A DNA stretch of 11,916 bases from DAOUMF01 sp034411955 (GTDB lineage Bacteria; Chloroflexota; Dehalococcoidia; SM23-28-2; RBG-16-64-32), in contig DAOUMF010000195.1 in NCBI GenBank assembly GCA_034411955.1, positions 1 through 11,916 on the forward strand, given 5' to 3'. The position numbers and the translations under genes were made by a program. This document shows positions 1-5,607 of the stretch, piece by piece; positions within the stretch are counted from its first letter, which is position 1, and the number at the start of each line of letters is the position of its first letter. The notes below the pieces were generated by a model that did no database searches, was not told the origin of the DNA, and saw only the letters and a program-made list of their open reading frames with translations.

Positions 1-247
1 CATCGAGACGTTCGGCACCCACAAGTTCGACCACGGCGCCATGCTCCAGTTGGTGAACGATCACTTCGACCTCAGCCCGCACGCTATCATCCGCGACCTG
101 GACCTGCGGCGACCGATCTACCGGGCGACGGCGGCTTACGGCCACTTCGGGCGCACGGACATCGACGCTCCCTGGGAGCGTACGGACAAGGCGGAGGCGT
201 TACGCCGAGCGGCGGGCCTGCCGGCGGCCGAGACCCAGCACGCCTAG
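1..247 (+). CDS. metK: S-adenosylmethionine synthetase, C-terminal part
   Basis: MetK makes S-adenosylmethionine from methionine and ATP in the cytoplasm. Only the last 81 codons are present; the frame is open from base 2 and the gene starts outside the window. The visible protein begins IETFGTHKFDHG and contains the family's hallmark C-terminal block LDLRRPIYRATAAYGHFGR, followed by PWERTDKAEALR. This block belongs to the last domain of the MetK subunit and is nearly invariant in bacteria, so the identification is firm although the catalytic N-terminal motifs are not visible. An internal ATG at 41 is not the start, because homology runs upstream of it. The stop is TAG at 245-247, and the next gene begins six bases later on the same strand, so the two are probably cotranscribed. 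Confidence 0.95.
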   Translation, partial: IETFGTHKFDHGAMLQLVNDHFDLSPHAIIRDLDLRRPIYRATAAYGHFGRTDIDAPWERTDKAEALRRAAGLPAAETQHA

Positions 248-253
248 GCCACC

Positions 254-949
254 GTGTACGCGTTGATCGTCGCCGGCGGCGAGGGCGAGCGGCTGCGTCC
301 CCTCACCAGCGAGCGTCCCAAGCCGATGATCCAGGTGGCCGACAAGCCCATCCTGGAGCACCAGATACGGTGGCTCGTAGGCGAGGGTGTCAGCGATGTT
401 ATCCTCCTGTGCGGCTACAAGGCAGAGGTCATCCAGGAGCACTTCGGGGATGGCTCACGGTTCGGGCTTCGAGTCCAGTACTCGCTGGAGCAAGAGCCGC
501 TGGGCCGAGGTGGCGCGCTGAAGCTGGGAGCCCGCCTGCTACCTCCCGATGAGGAGCTGGCCCTGGGCCTCAACGGCGATATCCTCACCAACCAGCCGCT
601 GACGCCCCTCTTGCGCTACCACCGACAAAAGGGCGCCACCGCCACCGTCATGCTCACCCGCCTTCGCAGCCCCTACGGCATCACCCGCGGGGACAGGGCG
701 GGCCACATTACCGCCTTCGAGGAGAAGCCCCTGCTGCCCCACTGGATAAATGCCGGCGTGTACGTGCTCACCGCCGATTTCTTCCGCCGCCTGCCCGATC
801 GGGGCGACCACGAGAGGACAACCTTCCCCGAGCTGGCGGCCGAGGGAAAGCTGTTCGGCTACCACAGCCGCGCCTACTGGCGGTCGATCGACACCTTCAA
901 GGACCTGACTGAAGCTGCGGCCGAGGTGCGGGAGCTGACACCGGTATGA
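254..949 (+). CDS. Sugar-1-phosphate nucleotidyltransferase (NDP-sugar pyrophosphorylase family)
   Basis: This 231-residue protein transfers a nucleotide from an NTP to a sugar-1-phosphate, releasing pyrophosphate and giving an NDP-sugar. Visible family motifs are the nucleotide-binding loop GGEGERLRPLT (8-18) with KP at 23-24, EPLGRGGAL (81-89), the metal-binding NGD (107-109), FEEKP (155-159), NAGVYVL (166-172) and WRSIDT (209-214). It has only the Rossmann-like catalytic domain, with no beta-helix or acetyltransferase tail, as in short mannose-1-phosphate guanylyltransferases and HddC/RmlA-like enzymes. The sugar and base cannot be read from the sequence. The neighbouring hexomutase and phosphoglucose/phosphomannose isomerase make mannose-1-P or glucose-1-P the likely substrate. 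The GTG start gives the canonical N-terminus MYALIVAGGEG. No clear Shine-Dalgarno precedes it, which fits coupling to metK. Its TGA stop (947-949) overlaps the ATG of the following mini-ORF. Confidence 0.9.
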   Translation: MYALIVAGGEGERLRPLTSERPKPMIQVADKPILEHQIRWLVGEGVSDVILLCGYKAEVIQEHFGDGSRFGLRVQYSLEQEPLGRGGALKLGARLLPPDEELALGLNGDILTNQPLTPLLRYHRQKGATATVMLTRLRSPYGITRGDRAGHITAFEEKPLLPHWINAGVYVLTADFFRRLPDRGDHERTTFPELAAEGKLFGYHSRAYWRSIDTFKDLTEAAAEVRELTPV

Positions 950-1026
950 GCGGGCCGCCCATCCGCTTCGGCACTGATGGCTGGCGGGCCTGCCCGCCTA
1001 CCCCCTTGGGACGACGGCAGAGTTGA
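946..1026 (+). pseudogene. 26-codon ORF duplicating the N-terminus of the downstream phosphohexomutase
   Basis: The short ORF starts at an ATG overlapping the previous stop (ATGA) and ends at a TGA (1024-1026) overlapping the TTG start of the mutase (TTGA). Its first 15 residues, MSGPPIRFGTDGWRA, match the mutase N-terminus MSATAIRFGTDGWRA at 12 positions. The remainder, CPPTPLGRRQS, has no mutase similarity. The two DNA copies align without gaps over 45 bases, start codon on start codon, 77 bases apart. In the 30 bases encoding IRFGTDGWRA there are five differences and all are synonymous. A GGGAG at 930-934 sits 11 bases before this ATG, whereas the mutase TTG has no obvious Shine-Dalgarno of its own. 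It may be the remnant of a lost tandem paralogue or an internal duplication. It could now serve as a leader whose translation feeds the mutase start. Whether the peptide is made is unknown. Confidence 0.6.
983..998. repeat. Perfect GC-rich inverted repeat at the duplication boundary
   Basis: GGCGGGC (983-989) and GCCCGCC (992-998) are exact reverse complements separated by CT. As RNA this would be a 6-bp stem with a CCTG loop. It begins inside the conserved GGCTGGCGGGCC block (979-990) and ends just past the point where similarity to the mutase 5' end stops. It lies inside the mini-ORF, 25 bases before the mutase TTG. No T-run follows, so it does not look like an intrinsic terminator. Confidence 0.6.
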
Positions 1027-2444
1027 GCGCAACAGCGATTCGATTCGGTACGGACGGCTGGCGGGCCATCATCGGCGACGAGTTCACCTTCGACAACGTG
1101 CGCCGCTGCGCCCAGGCGACAGCGCTGTACGTCAGAGAAGCCGGCCTCGCCGAACAAGGCGTGGTGGTGGGCTACGACACCCGCTTCGCCTCTGAGGACT
1201 TCGCCGCGGTCGCCGCGGAGGCGCTGACCGCCAACGGCCTCCCCGTCTACCTGTGCGATCGCCCAGCGCCGACGCCGGTCGTAGGATACGCCATCCTACG
1301 CCTCAGGGCGGCGGGGTCCGTGGTCATCACCGCCAGCCACAATCCGCCCCAGTACTCCGGCTTCAAGGTGCGCACGGAGTATGCGGGCGCCGCCCCGCCG
1401 GAGGTGCAGGACCGGATCGAGGCACTCGTTCCCTCAATTGCCCGGGTGCGCCACCTGCCGCTGGCCGAGGCGAAGGCCAAGGGGCTGGTGGAGATGTTCG
1501 ATCCCCGGCCCGACTACATCACGCACATTTCGGAGCTGGTAGACCTGGACGGCCTGCGCGCCAGCGGCCTGCGAGTGGTTGCGGACTGCATGCACGGGGC
1601 CGGCGCCGGTTACGCGGGCGGCCTCCTATCCGGCGGCAGGACGCAGGTCTGGGAGGTGCGGGCGGGGCGAAACCCGCTGTTCCCGGGCATGCACAACCCG
1701 GAGCCTATCCCCCGCAACCTATCGCCCCTGCGGAGAGCGGTGCGCCGCCACGCCGCCCAGGTGGGCCTGGCCACGGACGGCGACGGCGATCGCCTGGGCG
1801 TCCTCGACGGCCGGGGGCGGTTCGTCAACCAACTCCAGACGTTCGCCCTGCTGACCTACTACCTGCTGGAGGTGCGCGGCCTGCGCGGGCCCATCGTCAA
1901 GTCGGTGACCACCACCAGCATGGTGCCGCGGCTGGGCGAGCTGTACGGGGTACCTGTGCACGAGACGGGCGTCGGCTTCAAGTACCTGGGCCCCAAAATG
2001 CGGGAGACGGACGCCATCGTCGCCGGGGAGGAGTCCGGCGGCTACGCCTTTCGCGGCCACCTGCCGGAACGGGACGGCATCCTCTCGGGGCTGTACTTCC
2101 TGGACCTGATGGCCCGGCGGCGCAAGGACGCGGCTGACCTCATCGAAGAGCTGTTCGGGAAGGTGGGGCCTCACTACTACGACCGGGTGGACATCGAGAT
2201 GTCGGCGGAGGAGCGTGCGCGGGTAGAGTCGCGGCTGCCGGAGCTGAGACCGGACCGCATCGCCGGACTGGCGGTAACGGGCATCGACAGCACGGACGGC
2301 CTGCGCTTCAAGCTGGAGGACGGAGCCTGGGCCCTGATCCGGCTCTCCGGGACGGAGCCTCTGATGCGCATCTACACGGAGGTGCCCCGGGAAGAGCTAG
2401 TGCCCAGGGTGCTGGCCGAATGCCGGAGGCTGGCCGGTGTCTGA
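1023..2444 (+). CDS. Phosphohexomutase (phosphoglucomutase/phosphomannomutase family)
   Basis: The enzyme interconverts hexose-6-phosphate and hexose-1-phosphate through a phosphoserine and a bisphosphate intermediate. At 473 residues it has the normal length of the alpha-D-phosphohexomutase superfamily. Motifs in order: RFGTDGWRA (7-15), the active-site loop TASHNP with catalytic Ser105 (103-108), the metal loop TDGDGDRLG with Asp252/254/256, the sugar-specificity loop GEESGG (335-340) and the phosphate-binding RLSGTEP (440-446). GEESGG resembles phosphoglucomutase-type enzymes more than the GEMSGH of PMM/PGM proteins, but the neighbouring PGI/PMI isomerase leaves mannose-6-P open. It is not GlmM-like at this loop. 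The TTG start is supported by alignment with the duplicated start upstream and by the absence of another in-frame start after the TGA at 975-977. No good Shine-Dalgarno precedes it, so reinitiation from the mini-ORF is plausible. Its 3' end overlaps the next gene by eight bases. Confidence 0.93.
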   Translation: MSATAIRFGTDGWRAIIGDEFTFDNVRRCAQATALYVREAGLAEQGVVVGYDTRFASEDFAAVAAEALTANGLPVYLCDRPAPTPVVGYAILRLRAAGSVVITASHNPPQYSGFKVRTEYAGAAPPEVQDRIEALVPSIARVRHLPLAEAKAKGLVEMFDPRPDYITHISELVDLDGLRASGLRVVADCMHGAGAGYAGGLLSGGRTQVWEVRAGRNPLFPGMHNPEPIPRNLSPLRRAVRRHAAQVGLATDGDGDRLGVLDGRGRFVNQLQTFALLTYYLLEVRGLRGPIVKSVTTTSMVPRLGELYGVPVHETGVGFKYLGPKMRETDAIVAGEESGGYAFRGHLPERDGILSGLYFLDLMARRRKDAADLIEELFGKVGPHYYDRVDIEMSAEERARVESRLPELRPDRIAGLAVTGIDSTDGLRFKLEDGAWALIRLSGTEPLMRIYTEVPREELVPRVLAECRRLAGV

Positions 2445-3510
2445 TCCCGCCATCCTGGACGACCCACAGGCGCGGGCCCGCCTGGACCCCGGCGGCATGG
2501 GCGCCGCCGTCCGCGGCCTGCCCGATCAGTGCCGCGCCGCGTGGGAGGAGGCACGACGCCTGGAACTCCCCGCCGCCTACCGGGAGATCGATCGCATCGT
2601 CATCCTGGGCATGGGCGGCTCAGCCATAGGCGGCGACATCTTCCGGCTTCTGCTGGCGCGGGAGAGCGCGGTGCCGGTGTTGAACCAGCGTCACTACGAT
2701 CTGCCGTCCTGCGTGGACGACCGCGCCCTGCTCATCGCCTCCAGCTTCAGCGGCAATACGGAGGAGACGCTGTCAGCCTTCGAGCGCGGGCTGGCCACGC
2801 GGGCCAAGAAGCTGGTTCTCACCACGGGGGGCAGGCTCCTAGCGACAGCCCGGGCCAACGGCGTCCCCGCCTTCGCCTTCCAGTTTCGCGGCGAGCCCCG
2901 TGCGGCTCTGGGCTACGGCCTGATCCCCCTGTTGGCCGTAGCCGAAGGCATCGGCCTCATGCAGGGAGTGGCCCGAGACGTGGACGAGGCGATCGCGGCG
3001 ATGGAGTCCCTCCGGTCCCGCATCAGCGAGGAGGTGCCTCTGGCCGACAACGCCGCCAAGCAGTTGGCGGCCAGTCTGGTCGGACGGCTGCCCGTCATCT
3101 ACGGGGCCGAGGTGCTGACCGAGGTGGCCCACCGCTGGAAGACGCAGCTCAACGAATCGGCAAAGGTCTGGGCGTTCTACGAACAGCTCCCGGAGGCGAG
3201 CCACAACGCGATCGTCTCCTACGGTCTGCCGGAGGAGGTGGCCCACCTGGTGCTCGTCGTCTATCTGCGATCGCCGGACTTCCACGCGGGGGTGACGCTC
3301 CACTACGAGTTCAACCAGCGGGCGCTGGCCAAAGCGAGGGTGGAGTACGCGGAGGTGCAGGCAGAGGGGAGGAGCGCCCTCGCCCAGGCGATGACCTGCG
3401 TCCTGATGGGCGACTACGTGAGCTACTACGTGGCCCTGCTGAACGGCCTCGACCCTACGCCGACGACGGTCATCGACAGCCTGAAGGCCTGGCTCGCCCA
3501 ACAGCGGTAG
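2437..3510 (+). CDS. Bifunctional phosphoglucose/phosphomannose isomerase (SIS domains)
   Basis: This cytoplasmic aldose-ketose isomerase of the archaeal/bacterial PGI/PMI family interconverts fructose-6-P with glucose-6-P and mannose-6-P. It is 357 residues long, slightly above the family's usual size. Visible signatures are GMGGSAIGGD (58-67) opening the first SIS domain, the phosphate-binding SSFSGNTEET (102-111), and NESAK (239-243) and PEASHNAIV (252-260), which carry the likely catalytic Glu240 and His256. Lys350 lies in the terminal segment DSLKAWLAQQR. The GTG start is preceded by GGAGG at 2424-2428 and lies inside the mutase 3' end, indicating translational coupling. Together with the two upstream genes it could supply an activated mannose or glucose donor from fructose-6-P. 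The gene ends TAG, directly followed by GAGG, so that a TAGGAGG motif appears although no + strand gene follows. Confidence 0.93.
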   Translation: MSDPAILDDPQARARLDPGGMGAAVRGLPDQCRAAWEEARRLELPAAYREIDRIVILGMGGSAIGGDIFRLLLARESAVPVLNQRHYDLPSCVDDRALLIASSFSGNTEETLSAFERGLATRAKKLVLTTGGRLLATARANGVPAFAFQFRGEPRAALGYGLIPLLAVAEGIGLMQGVARDVDEAIAAMESLRSRISEEVPLADNAAKQLAASLVGRLPVIYGAEVLTEVAHRWKTQLNESAKVWAFYEQLPEASHNAIVSYGLPEEVAHLVLVVYLRSPDFHAGVTLHYEFNQRALAKARVEYAEVQAEGRSALAQAMTCVLMGDYVSYYVALLNGLDPTPTTVIDSLKAWLAQQR

Positions 3511-3523
3511 GAGGTCGGCCTCC
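3510..3523. terminator. Small inverted repeat in the convergent gap; weak terminator candidate
   Basis: GGAGG (3510-3514), TCGG loop and CCTCC (3519-3523) could form a 5-bp stem between the convergent stops of the isomerase gene and rpsI, which are only 31 bases apart. There is no T-run on either strand, so an intrinsic terminator is not convincingly shown. The 5' arm is also a Shine-Dalgarno-like TAGGAGG. Confidence 0.25.
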
Positions 3524-3541
3524 CGGTGACGAGCCTAGCCG

Positions 3542-3970
3542 CTAGCGCTTGGTGTACTGGGGGGCCGTGCGGGCACGCGTGAGGCCGGGCTTCATGCGCT
3601 CCTTGACCCGTGAGTCGCGGGTGAGGAGGCCGGCCTTACGCAGGGTTGGCTTGAGGCGTTCGTCGAAGGCGACGAGGGCACGGGAGATGCCGTGGGCCAG
3701 GGCATCGGCCCATGCGGAGATGCCGCCGCCAGCGATCTTGGCCTGGACGTTGAAACGATCGTCCGTCTCCGTGCTCACGAGAGGCCGGCGCACCTTGAGC
3801 CGGTGTAGCTCCCAGGCGAAGATGTCTTGGAACGGCTTGCCGTTGACGACGATGGTGCCGGAGCCAGGGTACAGACGCACCCGCGCGACGGCCGTCTTGC
3901 GGCGTCCGGTGCCGTAGTAGTACTGCTCCCCGGAGGGGACGGCTAGTTCAGTGGTCTCTTCTTGCGTCAT
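3542..3970 (-). CDS. rpsI: 30S ribosomal protein S9
   Basis: S9 is a small-subunit head protein whose C-terminal tail reaches the P-site tRNA. From the ATG at 3970 the product has 142 residues. The family core is clear: YYGTGRRKTAVARVRL (18-33), then KIAGGGISAWADALAHGI (78-95), and the terminal KPGLTRARTAPQYTKR with the conserved basic end. About 15 residues precede the core, a slightly long N-terminus. The ATG is chosen because a GGAG (plus-strand 3979-3982) sits eight bases upstream of it. A GTG three codons earlier (3979-3977) overlaps the rplM stop as GTGA and is the alternative, but has no ribosome-binding site. It is the last gene of the - strand cluster and directly follows rplM, its usual partner. 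Confidence 0.96.
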   Translation of the reverse strand: MTQEETTELAVPSGEQYYYGTGRRKTAVARVRLYPGSGTIVVNGKPFQDIFAWELHRLKVRRPLVSTETDDRFNVQAKIAGGGISAWADALAHGISRALVAFDERLKPTLRKAGLLTRDSRVKERMKPGLTRARTAPQYTKR

Positions 3971-3975
3971 GGCGG

Positions 3976-4449
3976 TCACTCCGTGCTCGTGGCGGCCTCT
4001 GCGGCCTGTCGCTTGCGGGAGGCGTTGATCTGCGCTTCGTGAGGGTGATCGGGACCGGCGTACACCTTCAGGTGGCGGTAGAGCTGTCGGCCGAGCCGAT
4101 TGCGGGGGAGCATGCCCCGCACCGCCAGTTCGACGACGCGCCTCGGATGGCGCTGGAGCATGTTGCCCAGGGTGGTCTCCTTGATGCCGCCCATGTAGCC
4201 GGTGTGCCTGTAGTACTTCTTGTCCTTGAGCTTGTTGCCGGTGACGCGTATCTTCTCAGCGTTGACTACTACCACGTAGTCCCCCATGTCCAGGTGGCGA
4301 GAGTAGGTGGGCTTGTGCTTGCCCATGAGGAGGTTAGCCACCTGGGTGGCCAAGCGGCCCAGCGTCTGGCCGTCGGCGTTGAGCACGTGCCAGTGTTTTG
4401 CGATCTCTGCGCCCTTGAGGCTATATGTCTTCATCCGTTTCATCGTCAA
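3976..4449 (-). CDS. rplM: 50S ribosomal protein L13
   Basis: L13 is an early-assembling 23S rRNA-binding protein. Signatures seen are WHVLNADGQTLGRLAT (20-35), GKHKPTYSRHLDMGDYVVV (43-61), NAEKIRVTGNK, YYRHTGYMGG (79-88) and AVRGMLPRNRLGRQLYRHLK (109-128). The start is uncertain: TTG at 4449, ATG at 4443 and ATG at 4434 are in frame, giving 157, 155 or 152 residues. A GAGGA (plus 4458-4462) lies eight bases before the TTG, which favours it. The shortest form begins MKTYSLK, the common L13 N-terminus. All three starts lie inside the truA 3' end, so translation is coupled. The C-terminus runs about ten Ala/Thr/Glu-rich residues past the conserved domain. The gene stops at TGA, inside the ribosome-binding region of rpsI. 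Confidence 0.95.
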   Translation of the reverse strand: MTMKRMKTYSLKGAEIAKHWHVLNADGQTLGRLATQVANLLMGKHKPTYSRHLDMGDYVVVVNAEKIRVTGNKLKDKKYYRHTGYMGGIKETTLGNMLQRHPRRVVELAVRGMLPRNRLGRQLYRHLKVYAGPDHPHEAQINASRKRQAAEAATSTE

Positions 4450-5215
4450 ACAGTCCGTCCTCGTAGCGAACCTTCATCAGGCAGAGCCCGCGGGCCGGGG
4501 CCGTGAAGCTGGCCGCCCCCGGGTCGGCCCGCCTCAGCAAGTCCTGGAACCCGCTCGGGGAGAGCCTGGCCCTGCCGACCTCCACCAGCGCCCCGGCGAT
4601 GCGCCGCACCTGATGAGGCAGGAAGGCGTTGGCCTCCACCTCCAGCAGGAGGCAGCAGCCTCGCCGCCTGACCTCCGCCCGGGTCATCCGCCGGCAGGTG
4701 CTGCGCTTGCCCGCGATGGAGGGTTGAGTGAAGGCAGCGAAGTCGTGCTCCCCCACCAGGGACGCCGCCGCCTCCACCATCGCCTCCTCGTCCAGCGGCT
4801 CGGCCACATGCCAGACGAACCGCCGCTGGAGGGCCGGACGGTGGCGAGCGCGGTGGACCGTGTAGCGATACCAGCGGCCGACCGCCCGACGGCGTGGACC
4901 GAAGGTGGGCGGCACTTCCCGGACCGCGCGGACCGCTATCTGATCCGGCAGGTGATGGTTGAGGGCCCGCAAGAATACGTCGGGCCCGTGGCGGCTGCCC
5001 GTGCTGAAGGCGGCCACCTGCCCCTTGGCATGAACACCAGCGTCGGTGCGGCCAGCCAGGGTCACCCTTATCGGTTCGCCTGTTAAGCTGCTGAGGGCGC
5101 GCTCCAGCGCGTCCTGGATCGTCCGCGTATTCTTCTGGTACTGGGAGCCCCCGAAACCGGTACCTTCGTACTCCAAGAGGAGGGCCAGTCGGCGCAAGGG
5201 TGCGTCCCTCACCAT
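4421..5215 (-). CDS. truA: tRNA pseudouridine(38-40) synthase TruA
   Basis: TruA isomerises uridine to pseudouridine at positions 38-40 of tRNA anticodon stems. The catalytic aspartate lies in GRTDAGVHAKGQVAAF. Other family segments are RWYRYTVHR, GEHDFAAFTQP, NAFLPHQVRRIAGALVEVG and the terminal PARGLCLMKVRYEDG. From the ATG at 5215 the product is 264 residues, normal for TruA. In-frame alternatives are TTG at 5224 and GTG at 5212. A GAGG (plus 5219-5222) is only three bases from the ATG but six from the GTG, so the true start may be the GTG. The usual aromatic substrate-loop motif (Y/FxGWQ) reads FGGSQYQ here. It sits between rplQ and rplM, a widespread arrangement, and overlaps rplM. Confidence 0.94.
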   Translation of the reverse strand: MVRDAPLRRLALLLEYEGTGFGGSQYQKNTRTIQDALERALSSLTGEPIRVTLAGRTDAGVHAKGQVAAFSTGSRHGPDVFLRALNHHLPDQIAVRAVREVPPTFGPRRRAVGRWYRYTVHRARHRPALQRRFVWHVAEPLDEEAMVEAAASLVGEHDFAAFTQPSIAGKRSTCRRMTRAEVRRRGCCLLLEVEANAFLPHQVRRIAGALVEVGRARLSPSGFQDLLRRADPGAASFTAPARGLCLMKVRYEDGLFDDETDEDI

Positions 5216-5239
5216 CCGCCTCAAGCGGAGCAGAGCCGC

Positions 5240-5605
5240 CTAGCTCTGCACCTCCTCCACCATCTCCAGTTGGGCCATGCGGGCGCCATCTCCCAAGCGC
5301 GGGCCCAGCTTCACGATGCGAGTATAGCCTCCCGGCCGAGCCACGTAGCGCTCAGCCAGGTCATCGAACACCTTCTCCACCACCTTCTTGTCATACACGA
5401 AGCGCAACGCCTGGCGGCGGGCATGGAGGTCGCCCTGCTTGCCAAGGGTGATGACCCGCTCCGCGAGCCCCCGCCCCTCCTTGGCCTTGGCCTCCGTGGT
5501 GATGATCTTCTCATATCGAAGGAGGTCCGTCACCAGATTGCGGAACAGGGCCAGCCGGTGATCGGTGGCCCTGCCCAGCTTGCGCCCGTCGATGCGGTGG
5601 GCCAT
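5240..5605 (-). CDS. rplQ: 50S ribosomal protein L17
   Basis: L17 is a large-subunit protein near the peptide exit tunnel. The 121-residue product opens with the diagnostic GRKLGRATDHRLALFRNL (7-24), then RYEKIITTEAKAKEGRGLAE (30-49). It ends with RPGGYTRIVKLGPRLGDGA (89-107) and the short EMVEEVQS tail, all typical of bacterial L17. The ATG is preceded by GGGGAG (plus 5611-5616) that overlaps the rpoA stop. This places L17 directly behind rpoA, the classic alpha-operon end. The stop is TAG. Confidence 0.97.
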   Translation of the reverse strand: MAHRIDGRKLGRATDHRLALFRNLVTDLLRYEKIITTEAKAKEGRGLAERVITLGKQGDLHARRQALRFVYDKKVVEKVFDDLAERYVARPGGYTRIVKLGPRLGDGARMAQLEMVEEVQS

Positions 5606-5607
5606 GG

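Noticed and set aside
1000..1026. Possible -1 frameshift on the C-run at 1001-1005 joining mini-ORF and mutase
   Set aside because: The mutase frame is indeed -1, but the codons ACC CCC TTG do not form a canonical slippery heptamer, and a fusion would carry the N-terminal motif twice. Overlapping stop/start coupling is simpler.
946..1067. Assembly duplication of the mutase start
   Set aside because: The two copies differ at 12 of 45 bases, so they are not the same molecule read twice; in the conserved core all changes are silent.
1253..2137. 294-codon + strand ORF inside the mutase gene
   Set aside because: Low-complexity Arg/Gly/Pro product in the wrong frame; the mutase frame carries all catalytic motifs.
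3526..3541. Start of a small + strand gene after the orphan TAGGAGGT (GTG at 3526)
   Set aside because: The frame closes after about 18 codons inside antisense rpsI with no recognisable product.
3531..3541. Second copy of the repeat element (GAGCCTAGCCG resembles GAGCTTAGCCG)
   Set aside because: Only the 11-base centre is similar; the flanks that define the element are absent, so chance is likely.
2529..3545. 338-codon + strand ORF in another frame of the isomerase gene
   Set aside because: Arg/Gly/Pro-rich product typical of an out-of-frame reading of GC-rich DNA; the overlapping SIS-domain gene explains the region fully.
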